A DNA stretch of 33,919 bases, taken from positions 1-33,919 of the forward strand of contig JAFGNG010000085.1 in assembly GCA_016927125.1 (NCBI GenBank), in the 5' to 3' direction. A model generated the notes under the pieces. The model was not told the DNA's origin. It made no database searches and saw only the letters and a program-made list of their open reading frames with translations. This DNA is from Planctomycetota bacterium. GTDB taxonomy: Bacteria > Planctomycetota > SZUA-567 > JAFGNG01. Both the position numbers and the translations under genes were made by a program. Below are positions 1-8,109 of the stretch, in pieces (positions within the stretch are counted from its first letter, which is position 1; each line of letters begins with the position of its first letter).

Positions 1-1
1 A

Positions 2-931
2 ACCAAGGATTTGAAAAGACAAGCTGAGTTAATTTGGAGCGAGTTTACTGCTAAGGCAATTGTCTTTTTTGCTGTGATTTACCTACTCCATATATCTGTG
101 ATCAAAGCATCTAATCAAGAATCCAATAACTTAGGGATTATGCTGTTAGGTTACATCATTGTTATGGGAATAATCGTTCCTTCTTTATTCTGGACAGGAA
201 TATACAAGAATTCCTTGCTGGACAGATTATTCGGATGGCTAACCCTGCTATGCATTTATATAAACCTCTACCTGAGTGCCTCGCGCATGGCGCTGGCGCT
301 GGCTTTACTCATTCCTTTCTGCATCGCACTTTGGAAATTTCGGAAGCATTGGCTGCGTTGCCTGCTCATCACGGGTATTTTGATTGGAGCTATTGGCGGA
401 GCCGCATTCCTGCGCCGGAGTGAGCACTTCTCCCTTGATAAAATCAAGCTTGATCTCAAGGTCAGGCGGTTTATCTGGCAGGGCGCGGAAGAGATATTCT
501 TAGAACATCCAATGCTCGGTTGTGGGTACGGCACCAAGTCATTCCATCGCAACTGGCCGTTCGAGCCGCCTTATAGTCCTGAGCTACAGGATTTCCAGCA
601 TATCTTCAGTCATGCACATAACCTCTGGTGGCATTTGCTGGCGACGCAGGGGGTGGTGGGATTCCTAGCCTTTAATGCCTTATGGGTGGCAGTGGTGTAT
701 TATCTAACCAAACCTGTCCGCAGAAACCTGCCGCCGACAGAAGCAGGCACCCAGCCTGCCTATGCTACAGTCTTCAATACCCCGGTGTTGTTTATCTCCC
801 TTCTCGGGATGCTGATCCTGCAGTTCAACGGCATTCTAACCCTGCCCCTGCAGGGTTGTAATGAGATTCTTTATTGGCTGGTAGCAGGCCTTGGACTCGC
901 GGGATTGAAGCTCTCTGCCGATAATAAGTAG
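2..931 (+). CDS. O-antigen ligase/polymerase-like membrane protein (5' partial)
   Basis: C-terminal part of a polytopic membrane protein of the O-antigen ligase/Wzy type (Wzy_C-like), which would polymerise repeat units or ligate a polysaccharide at the periplasmic face. The reading frame is open to the window edge; the first possible in-frame start is TTG at 11, but no Shine-Dalgarno is visible, so the true start probably lies upstream. Counting from that TTG, hydrophobic segments lie near residues 15-32, 42-62, 76-108, 115-134 and 205-233, with two more at the C-terminus. Family-like landmarks are SASR (89-92), HPMLGCGYG (166-174) and HAHN (201-204), the last in the periplasmic loop before a membrane helix, as in O-antigen ligases. 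It is followed after 21 bases by a glycosyltransferase. The first 250 bases are more AT-rich than the rest. Ligase versus polymerase cannot be decided from sequence. Confidence 0.75.
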   Translation, partial: TKDLKRQAELIWSEFTAKAIVFFAVIYLLHISVIKASNQESNNLGIMLLGYIIVMGIIVPSLFWTGIYKNSLLDRLFGWLTLLCIYINLYLSASRMALALALLIPFCIALWKFRKHWLRCLLITGILIGAIGGAAFLRRSEHFSLDKIKLDLKVRRFIWQGAEEIFLEHPMLGCGYGTKSFHRNWPFEPPYSPELQDFQHIFSHAHNLWWHLLATQGVVGFLAFNALWVAVVYYLTKPVRRNLPPTEAGTQPAYATVFNTPVLFISLLGMLILQFNGILTLPLQGCNEILYWLVAGLGLAGLKLSADNK

Positions 932-952
932 ATGTGTTTAAAGGAATTTAGT

Positions 953-2110
953 ATGCGCGAACTGATTCTCGGCATAGACGCGTCCAACATCCGCGCGGGC
1001 GGGGGATTAACCCACCTGCGACAAACCCTTGAGGCTGCCCAGCCGGACAAGCACGGCATCGGGACAGTGATTGTCTGGAGCGGGAGCCAGACCCTGCGCG
1101 TCCTGCCGGAGCGTGACTGGCTCATTAAGACCGCGGTTCCCATGCTGGATGGCCCATTGCCGATGCGGCTCCTCTGGCAGCAGTTGCTCCTGCCGTACTG
1201 CCTGCGAGAAAGCGGCTGTGACATCCTCTTCAGCCCGGGCGGGACCTTGCCACGTTGTATTAAAATCCCGGCTGTAGTAATGCCGCAAAACCTCCTTGTT
1301 TTTGATGAGATTGAAGCGGACCGTTACAAGCCAAATAGCTTCATGCGTTACCGCCTACGCTTGTTGCACCGTTCCCAGAGCAAATCCTTGAGGCGCGCTA
1401 ACGGGATTGTCTTCCTGACTGAGTTCGCGAAGAAGGCCATTATACCTTCTTGGCATAATCCTGAAGCTCAGAGCGTGATTGTGCCCCATGGAATTGAGGA
1501 ACGCTTCTTTGCCGCTCCGCGGAAGGCCAGAGAATTCTCCGAGTGTTCGGAAGAGAATCCCTTCCACTTGCTGTATGTAAGCATTATAGATGTATACAAG
1601 CACCAGTGGCATGTGGCGGAAGCAGTGGCAGAACTTAGGAAAGAAGGCATCCCGGTTGAGATTTCATTTGTCGGCCCCGCTTACGAACCTGCTCTTAAAC
1701 GTTTACAGGCTGCCATCGCAAAGCTCGATCCGCAGGGGAAGTTTCTGCATTACCCCGGACCGCTGCCATTTGAGGAACTTCATGCGGCTTACCAACAGGC
1801 GGATGCATTTGCCTTTGCCTCCAGTTGCGAGAACCTGCCGATTATCCTGCTGGAAGCCATGGCCTCAGGGTTACCGATTGCCTGCAGTAAGCGCGGGCCA
1901 ATGCCGGGGGTCCTGGGGAAGGCCGGGGAGTATTTCGATCCTGAAAGCCCGGAAGAGATCACTACTGCCTTGCAGCGTCTGATCATGTCCCCTGAACTAC
2001 GCGAAAAGCTGGCACAGGTATCTTACCAGAAGGCGCGTGGTTATACCTGGGAGAAATGTGCCGACGGTCTTTTTGCGTTTCTCAGCAGAATTGCCAGAAA
2101 GAAGGATTAA
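953..2110 (+). CDS. GT4-family glycosyltransferase (GT-B fold)
   Basis: Retaining glycosyltransferase that would add a sugar to the growing lipid-linked repeat unit on the cytoplasmic side. It has an N-terminal acceptor half with a glycine-rich start (ASNIRAGGGLTH) and a C-terminal Glycos_transf_1 half from about residue 200. The half ends with the donor-binding EX7E motif (ENLPIILLE, about residues 293-301) followed by AMASGLP. The length of 385 residues is normal for the family. An in-frame ATG at 932 directly follows the upstream stop, but AAGGA at 941-945 sits 7 bases before the ATG at 953, so I chose 953. It lies in a polysaccharide operon between a ligase-like protein and an asparagine-synthase-like amidotransferase. 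Donor and acceptor sugars cannot be predicted. Confidence 0.88.
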   Translation: MRELILGIDASNIRAGGGLTHLRQTLEAAQPDKHGIGTVIVWSGSQTLRVLPERDWLIKTAVPMLDGPLPMRLLWQQLLLPYCLRESGCDILFSPGGTLPRCIKIPAVVMPQNLLVFDEIEADRYKPNSFMRYRLRLLHRSQSKSLRRANGIVFLTEFAKKAIIPSWHNPEAQSVIVPHGIEERFFAAPRKAREFSECSEENPFHLLYVSIIDVYKHQWHVAEAVAELRKEGIPVEISFVGPAYEPALKRLQAAIAKLDPQGKFLHYPGPLPFEELHAAYQQADAFAFASSCENLPIILLEAMASGLPIACSKRGPMPGVLGKAGEYFDPESPEEITTALQRLIMSPELREKLAQVSYQKARGYTWEKCADGLFAFLSRIARKKD

Positions 2111-2116
2111 TTACGT

Positions 2117-4033
2117 ATGTGCGGGATAGCCGGATTCGCAGGACAATTTGAGCCTGAACTCCTTGGGCGCATGAGCATGGCGATGGCGCACCGGGGGCCG
2201 GATGATGAAGGCAAGTGGCATGACCCCGAAGCCGCTATTGGGCTCTGTCACCGACGGTTGTCAATTATTGATCTTTCCCCCTGTGGACATCAACCAATGT
2301 GGGATGCAACCCGTCGGGCGGTGATAGCTTATAATGGCGAACTGTATAATTATCGTGAACTCCGCGAAGAATTAATTAAAAGTGGCTATAAATTTCAGAG
2401 TAAGTCAGACACCGAGGTGTTCCTGAATCTCTACCTACGTGACGGTGTGGCGATGTTGACAAAGCTGAACGGCATCTTCGCCTTTGCGATCTGGGACACA
2501 AAGGATAAGTCGCTCTTCCTTGCCCGGGACGGCGTCGGCGTTAAACCACTTTATATTTCGCAAACTCCGAAGGGCTTTATCTTTGCCAGTGAGATTAAGA
2601 GCCTGCTGCAAAGCAATGATGTCAACCGAAACCTCAGTCCTGAGGCAATTCACTATCATTTATCCTATCTTTGGAGCCCAGCGCCCACCACCATCCTGAA
2701 AGATGTTGAAAAGTTGGAGCCGGGATACGCCTTGATTGTAAAGCACTGCAAGGTTACTAAGAAATGGTGTTTCTATGACCTCCCATATGATCAAGAGATT
2801 ATTCCCATAACTGTCAAGGAAGCCGAAGAAGAACTCCGGGAAAGGCTTAACCAGGCGGTCAAGCGACAAATGGTGGCGGATGTCCCGGTCGGCGCCTTTC
2901 TTTCCGGCGGGCTTGATTCCAGCGCGGTAGTGGCAATGGCACGAAAATATACCGACGCGGAAAAGCTGCAATGCTTTACGATTGGCTTCAAGGATAATGC
3001 CGGGAAGTGGGAGGGCTTTGCCGAAGACCTTCCTTATGCTGAACGGGTGGCAAAGCATCTGGGGGTGGATCTCCACACCATCAAGGTCGGGCCGGAGATG
3101 TCAAATAAGTTACCGGAGATGCTTTATCACCTGGATGAACCGCAGGCAGATCCCGCGCCGATTAACGCCCTCTTTATCAGCCAGCTTGCGAGGGAACATA
3201 ATATCAAGGTCTTGCTCTCTGGAGCGGGCGGGGACGATATCTTTACCGGTTACCGGCGGCACCATGCCTTGCTGCTGGAACGTTACTGGCGATGGTTGCC
3301 GAAAAAGGTTCGCGCCATGATGAGCAGGATAGCTGGTAAGATCCCCCAGGGTGGCTACATATCCCGGCGGTTTGCAAAAGCATTCCAGTACGCGGATCTA
3401 GACGCGGATGACCGCCTGGCCAGTTATTTCCGCTGGCTGACTCCCTCCATACAACAACAATTATATAGCAAGGAGATGGCGCGCCAACTTGCTTCTCGGG
3501 ATATTCAGGACCCCTTGGTGAAGTCATTGTCTCGGCTGCCGGAGAGTACCTCGGCTTTAAACCGGATGCTCTACCTTGAGGGCAAGCATTTCCTGCCGGA
3601 TCACAACTTGAACTACACCGACAAGATGAGCATGGCCTGCGGAGTTGAGGTGCGAGTGCCGCTTTTAGACCCGGAATTGGTGTCCTGGACTTCCCGATTA
3701 CCGTTGAGATTTAAACAGAGGGGAAGCTGCGGTAAATGGATATTTAAAAGAGCGATGGAACCGCTTTTACCTCGCGAAGTTATCTATCGTCCGAAGACCG
3801 GCTTTGGCGCGCCACTCAGGAGGTGGCTGCGCGACGAACTGCGGGAAATAGTAATAGATACTCTTTCGGAAAGAGCGCTCAATAACCGGGGGATTTTTAA
3901 CCCCGCAGCAGTCAATAAGTTATTGCACAATGATCGCACCGGCAGGATCGATGCGGCCTATCCGATCTTCCAGATGGTTTGCATTGAATTGTGGTGCCGC
4001 ATCTTTATTGATCAAAAGGTCCCGGCAATCTAA
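2117..4033 (+). CDS. asnB: Asparagine synthase (glutamine-hydrolysing) family amidotransferase
   Basis: Two-domain enzyme. The N-terminal class II glutaminase domain starts with the nucleophile Cys2 (MCGIAG), with HRGPDD (25-30), NGELYN (73-78) and a RDGVGVKPLY segment (137-146). The C-terminal ATP-pyrophosphatase synthetase domain carries the PP-loop SGGLDSS (263-269). Its 638 residues fit AsnB. The family adenylates a carboxylate and transfers ammonia from glutamine. Within polysaccharide loci such proteins are often thought to amidate sugar uronic acids (WbpS-like) rather than make asparagine; that role is an inference from context here. An AAGGA at 2102-2106, overlapping the end of the previous gene, gives 10-base spacing to the ATG. 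All core motifs are intact, so it should be catalytically active. Confidence 0.93.
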   Translation: MCGIAGFAGQFEPELLGRMSMAMAHRGPDDEGKWHDPEAAIGLCHRRLSIIDLSPCGHQPMWDATRRAVIAYNGELYNYRELREELIKSGYKFQSKSDTEVFLNLYLRDGVAMLTKLNGIFAFAIWDTKDKSLFLARDGVGVKPLYISQTPKGFIFASEIKSLLQSNDVNRNLSPEAIHYHLSYLWSPAPTTILKDVEKLEPGYALIVKHCKVTKKWCFYDLPYDQEIIPITVKEAEEELRERLNQAVKRQMVADVPVGAFLSGGLDSSAVVAMARKYTDAEKLQCFTIGFKDNAGKWEGFAEDLPYAERVAKHLGVDLHTIKVGPEMSNKLPEMLYHLDEPQADPAPINALFISQLAREHNIKVLLSGAGGDDIFTGYRRHHALLLERYWRWLPKKVRAMMSRIAGKIPQGGYISRRFAKAFQYADLDADDRLASYFRWLTPSIQQQLYSKEMARQLASRDIQDPLVKSLSRLPESTSALNRMLYLEGKHFLPDHNLNYTDKMSMACGVEVRVPLLDPELVSWTSRLPLRFKQRGSCGKWIFKRAMEPLLPREVIYRPKTGFGAPLRRWLRDELREIVIDTLSERALNNRGIFNPAAVNKLLHNDRTGRIDAAYPIFQMVCIELWCRIFIDQKVPAI

Positions 4034-4052
4034 GGGATAGCTAAAAGTCAGC

Positions 4053-4058
4053 GGAGGG
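4053..4058 (+). promoter_or_regulatory. Ribosome binding site fixing a TTG start
   Basis: GGAGGG seven bases before the TTG at 4066. No ATG or GTG start fits this site, so it supports TTG initiation of the next gene. Confidence 0.7.
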
Positions 4059-4065
4059 AATTTAC

Positions 4066-4542
4066 TTGAGCAAGAAAAACCGCCGTTGGCTGATTATCTG
4101 TATAATTCTCTTCCTGCCCTGGCTGATTCGAGCGCCGCGCAATCTCCAGAAGAATATCGACAAGCTCGAACTCCCCCTTACCTGGCAAATGACCCCAACG
4201 GAAAGAAAGATCCACTTCCTTAAAGCACAGATGGAAGAGCTGGGCGATGATTATTTCGCTATGCTACTCGCGGCCGACCGTTACCGCGAGGGCAGGCGGA
4301 TCTCCTTCAGGGTGAATATGCCTGAGAACCTGACTGAAGCAGAGAAAATTGATATGATGCTTTATCGTGGCTTTGCCCCGAAGTATGCATCATACTGGCT
4401 CAGTCCCTGCCGACCGCCAGCACCAGGCAAGCAAGCCGATTTGGAGCTTTACTACCGCTGCGAACCTCCCAAGGATAATGGCAGGATAGTAGAGATAATT
4501 CCCTCCACCCCGTCTTCCTACCTAGTGGAGACTGCCCCATGA
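4066..4542 (+). CDS. Small membrane-anchored hypothetical protein
   Basis: I do not recognise a family. The 158-residue product begins with basic residues (SKKNRR) followed by one hydrophobic segment (about residues 8-22), so it is probably a single-pass protein with a soluble extracytoplasmic domain. The remainder is mixed helical/strand sequence with a proline-rich patch near residues 115-122 and two cysteines. It starts with TTG, supported by a strong GGAGGG seven bases upstream. Its stop overlaps the ATG of the next gene (ATGA), so the two are translationally coupled. The next gene encodes a polytopic glycosyltransferase-like protein, and this product is most likely its partner. Small accessory proteins next to large membrane glycosyltransferases are common in polysaccharide loci, but a function here is only a guess. 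Confidence 0.7.
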   Translation: MSKKNRRWLIICIILFLPWLIRAPRNLQKNIDKLELPLTWQMTPTERKIHFLKAQMEELGDDYFAMLLAADRYREGRRISFRVNMPENLTEAEKIDMMLYRGFAPKYASYWLSPCRPPAPGKQADLELYYRCEPPKDNGRIVEIIPSTPSSYLVETAP

Positions 4543-5990
4543 CCCCGGTGGTTGCTTTCCTCACCTACGCCTTGCTGGTTTACCTGCTGGGACTGGGATT
4601 CCTGGGAATTATCTCCCGGCGTGAGTCTATGGATACGATTTTAAAGCATGCGCTTGCCTTCCCCGTGGGGATGGGTTTTGTTCTCATTATCAGCCTGGGA
4701 AGCCTGCTGCTGGGCTATCTTATCAACTGGCCAACCATGCTGATAGTGGCGGTTATTATGCTAATAATTGCCAACCTCAGACGAGGAAGTAAAATTGATA
4801 GTTCGATATTAAAAGAATGTTCTAATAAAAAGTCTGTAGACAATCTGCGCTGGTACGAATGGATACTTTCAATCTTTATTATTATTGAATCAGGCTATCT
4901 CCTCTTTGCAACCTTCTGGCGACCGGTTTGCCGTAATGATGACTGGGTGCAGTGGGCGGGCAATGCCAAGTATTTGTTTTTTCAAGGGTTGACCGACAAG
5001 AGTTACTTTGCCGAGAACCTGCGCAGCAACTACCCGCTCTTTATTGCCTCTAATGAAGTTACTTTCAGTAAGCTGCTTGGAGAGTGGAGTGATTTTGCCT
5101 GTAAATCATTCCTGGTCTTGTTGGTCCTGAGCTTCGCGCTCTTTCTCTATCGTTATCTTTGTAAACAATATAGCCGAACCCTCGCTCTGGCCTTTACCTT
5201 TGTCTTTATAACGTTGCCGTTTTATGGCGAGGTAGCCAAGGACGGCACCGGGGAAATCCCGGCTTCGCTCTATCTTGTCTTGACCGGCATCTTCATGCTA
5301 TCATTTATACAGGAACAGAAAATCTACCAACTAATTCTGGCCGCCTTCTTCGGGGGGGTGCTTTGCGGAGTAAAGGCGGAGGGAGTAGCCGCACTGGTGG
5401 CATTAACCACCGTCTTTATCTTTATGCTAATGAGGAGTAAAAGCCGTTGGCTGGTCCCGGGCCTTTGTATCCTGGTTTTCGCATTGCTCTTTACCATGCC
5501 GTGGCGGTCCCTGCAAGAGCAGGGGGAGTGCAAGCAGTCCCGGATCAGTTTTTTCAGCGATCCGGAGGAGGAGTCCCACGTGGATTTAAAATGGCTGGCC
5601 CAGACGCAGAGTTACCTGGAAATCTCAAAAACCTTTCTAGATTATGCCATACCACTGGACAGTAAAATAAAACGGTCGGTTTGGGTATTTGGGGCGTACT
5701 TCTATCTAGCCCTGGCATATTGGCTCGTGTGGGGACGCAAGGATAAGGAATCTTTGGGCCTCTTATTGATGATTGCGGCGGTGGCGTTGATCTACGCTTT
5801 TGCCGCCTATACCACGCGCTGGCCCTCTGAACTTCGCCGACTGTTGACACACACTATCGGTTTAGACATACTTTTTATTGTAAGACAGGTTGCCTTGGCT
5901 ACCGGCTGCACGCGGCCGGAGAGGGAAATTAGTAGCGAAATTCCAAATAATGGCGGGTTAATCCATGAAACAGGTTTTTCAAAGTCTTAA
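4539..5990 (+). CDS. Polytopic membrane protein, PMT/ArnT-like glycosyltransferase candidate
   Basis: The 483-residue product has about ten or more hydrophobic helices. After the second or third helix a loop contains the acidic pair and tryptophan DDW (134-136) followed by QWAGNAKYLFFQG. Acidic residues in the first large loop are characteristic of GT-C-fold lipid-linked sugar transferases (dolichyl-phosphate-mannose transferase/ArnT type), so a periplasmic sugar transfer role is plausible. The stretch coding for residues 82-105, between membrane segments, is clearly AT-rich compared with the flanks. The start ATG overlaps the previous stop by four bases. The 3' end overlaps the next gene by 26 bases, so the last eight or so codons are read in two frames. 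The exact family is uncertain; a polymerase/ligase function is the main alternative. Confidence 0.65.
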   Translation: MTPVVAFLTYALLVYLLGLGFLGIISRRESMDTILKHALAFPVGMGFVLIISLGSLLLGYLINWPTMLIVAVIMLIIANLRRGSKIDSSILKECSNKKSVDNLRWYEWILSIFIIIESGYLLFATFWRPVCRNDDWVQWAGNAKYLFFQGLTDKSYFAENLRSNYPLFIASNEVTFSKLLGEWSDFACKSFLVLLVLSFALFLYRYLCKQYSRTLALAFTFVFITLPFYGEVAKDGTGEIPASLYLVLTGIFMLSFIQEQKIYQLILAAFFGGVLCGVKAEGVAALVALTTVFIFMLMRSKSRWLVPGLCILVFALLFTMPWRSLQEQGECKQSRISFFSDPEEESHVDLKWLAQTQSYLEISKTFLDYAIPLDSKIKRSVWVFGAYFYLALAYWLVWGRKDKESLGLLLMIAAVALIYAFAAYTTRWPSELRRLLTHTIGLDILFIVRQVALATGCTRPEREISSEIPNNGGLIHETGFSKS

Positions 5991-8109
5991 AACCGGCGAA
6001 ACAAGTTTAACCGATGTGCCTGCCCCGCAGGTCAAGCCTGGGCATGTACTGATTCGAACCCGGAACAGCCTGATCTCTGCTGGCACTGAGAGGATGCTGG
6101 TTGAGTTCGGCAAGGCCAATCTCCTGGACAAGGCACGGCAGCAACCGGAAAAGGTTTTGCAGATGCTGGACAAAATCCGCACCGACGGCCTTTTGCCAAC
6201 CCTTGACGCGGTGAAGAGCAAGCTGGACAGTCCCTTGCCGCTGGGGTACTGCAACGCGGGCGTGGTGATCGGCGTAGGCGAGGGCGTGGAGGGGATCAAG
6301 CCCGGCGACCGGGTTGCCTCAAACGGCCCTCATGCTGAGATAGTTTGTGTGCCTAAAAACCTCTGTGCTAAGATTCCCGGAGATGTTGATGACGAAGCCG
6401 CCGCCTTTACCGTTGCCGGGGCGATTGCGCTCCAGAGCGTACGCCTTGCCAAACCGGAATTGGGCGAAACCATTGTTGTCACTGGCTTAGGATTGATCGG
6501 CCTGCTGGTCGTGCAGCTCTTGCGGGCCAGTGGTTGCCGGGTGTTGGCGATAGATTTTAATGATGCCAGGCTTTCACTGGCAGGGAATTTCGGTGCTGAA
6601 GTCATCAAGTTGACGGAAACAGACAGCCCGATTAACGCGGCTATGCAATTCTCAAGAGGGTTGGGCGTAGACGCGGTGATTATCGCTGCCAGCACCAAGA
6701 GCAGTAAGCCTCTGCAACAGGCTGCCGAGATGTGCCGCGTCCGCGGGCGGGTAGTGTTGGTCGGGGCGGTGGGCATGGAACTGAAACGCGAGCCGCTCTA
6801 CCAGAAAGAAATTACTGTCCAGGTGTCTTGCTCTTACGGCCCCGGCAGGTATGACCCGTCTTATGAAGAGGAAGGCAATGATTACCCCCTTGGCTATGTG
6901 CGCTGGACCGAGCAGAGAAACCTGGAAGCATTCTTGTTAATGCTGGCGCAAAAGAGAGTGGATATAACTCCCCTCATAACCCATCGCTATGCACTTGAGA
7001 AAACTCATGAGGCGTATAAGACTCTGACTGATGATAATTCCGCACTTGGAATCCTGCTGCAGTATCCCGTGGTTGAGTCCGAGGAAGTGTTACCAAGCAA
7101 GATCTCAATGCCAAACGCTTCAGCTATTTCTATGCACAAGGCTACGAAAGAGAATGTGCCGACACTTGGCTGGATTGGCGCAGGCAACTATGCCCAGCGG
7201 ATCCTCTTACCGGCTTTTGACAAGGTACCAAATAGCTTTCTTAAGACAATTGTCTCGCGCGGTGGCGATGATGCCGCGCTGGCCGGTAAAAAATACGGAT
7301 TCCATGAAGCCACCACCGAGGTGGATGATATCTTCAAGGATGAAGAGATTGATGCTGTGGTCATTACTACCCGCCATGACAGCCACGCGGAGCTGGTCTG
7401 CAAGGCGTTACGCGCGGGCAAGCATGTCTTTGTGGAAAAACCCCTGGCAATCACTCCTGAGGGCTTGAATGAAATCAAGGCTGCTTATGAAGACAGCAAG
7501 AAAAAACCCTTGCTCATGGCTGGTTTTAACCGCCGCTTTGCCCCCCAGATCATTAAAATTAAAAAATGCCTTGCTAATGAGAAAGCCCCGAAGGCAATGG
7601 TAGCCACTATGAATGCCGGAAAGTTGCCCAGCAACCATTGGCTCTTGAATCCCGATATTGGGGGAGGGCGGATTCTCGGTGAAGCCTGCCATTATATTGA
7701 TCTTTTAAGATTCCTTGCCGGTACGGAAATGGTTTCAGTAAAGGCGACTCCCCTGGGAGATAACTCCTCCTCACTCTGCCAAAGCGCGACTATTATCCTC
7801 TCATTCGCGGATGGTTCTATTGGCACGCTGCATTACCTGGCTAACGGCCATGGGTTACTACCGAAGGAGCGGCTTGAGGTTTTCTGTGGAGGGAAGGTCT
7901 TCCAGCTTGACAATTATCGACGTCTGCGCGGTTACGGGGTTCCTGGCTTCAAGAAGATGAATCTCTGGCGGCAGGATAAAGGGCAGGGTAATTGCGCGAA
8001 AGAATTCGTGCAAGCGATAGTCGATGGTAAAGAATCCCCGATTCCCTACCAAGAACTGATCGAAGTGGCTGAGGTCACTTTCAAAGCGCTGGAGGAGCTA
8101 CGCCGGTGA
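5965..8109 (+). CDS. Two-domain oxidoreductase: ADH-like plus Gfo/Idh/MocA
   Basis: Fusion of two NAD(P)-dependent dehydrogenase modules. Residues 1-360 form a medium-chain alcohol-dehydrogenase fold with a GroES-like part and the nucleotide-binding motif GLGLIG (174-179). The usual catalytic-zinc Cys position is replaced (NSLISAGTE, 34-42), so classical zinc chemistry is doubtful. Residues 398-714 form a Gfo/Idh/MocA module with GAGNYA (405-410) and the EKP motif (about 491-493) carrying the conserved lysine. This architecture is known from exopolysaccharide clusters, commonly next to a heparinase II/III gene as here, and is thought to act on an activated or lipid-linked sugar; the substrate is unknown. 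The gene overlaps the preceding one by 26 bases and ends in a GTGA overlap with the following one. The 714-residue length is normal for the fused form. Confidence 0.88.
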   Translation: MKQVFQSLKTGETSLTDVPAPQVKPGHVLIRTRNSLISAGTERMLVEFGKANLLDKARQQPEKVLQMLDKIRTDGLLPTLDAVKSKLDSPLPLGYCNAGVVIGVGEGVEGIKPGDRVASNGPHAEIVCVPKNLCAKIPGDVDDEAAAFTVAGAIALQSVRLAKPELGETIVVTGLGLIGLLVVQLLRASGCRVLAIDFNDARLSLAGNFGAEVIKLTETDSPINAAMQFSRGLGVDAVIIAASTKSSKPLQQAAEMCRVRGRVVLVGAVGMELKREPLYQKEITVQVSCSYGPGRYDPSYEEEGNDYPLGYVRWTEQRNLEAFLLMLAQKRVDITPLITHRYALEKTHEAYKTLTDDNSALGILLQYPVVESEEVLPSKISMPNASAISMHKATKENVPTLGWIGAGNYAQRILLPAFDKVPNSFLKTIVSRGGDDAALAGKKYGFHEATTEVDDIFKDEEIDAVVITTRHDSHAELVCKALRAGKHVFVEKPLAITPEGLNEIKAAYEDSKKKPLLMAGFNRRFAPQIIKIKKCLANEKAPKAMVATMNAGKLPSNHWLLNPDIGGGRILGEACHYIDLLRFLAGTEMVSVKATPLGDNSSSLCQSATIILSFADGSIGTLHYLANGHGLLPKERLEVFCGGKVFQLDNYRRLRGYGVPGFKKMNLWRQDKGQGNCAKEFVQAIVDGKESPIPYQELIEVAEVTFKALEELRR

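Noticed and set aside
2660..3076. Minus-strand ORF of 138 codons
   Set aside because: Entirely within the AsnB gene, whose PP-loop is encoded there on the plus strand.
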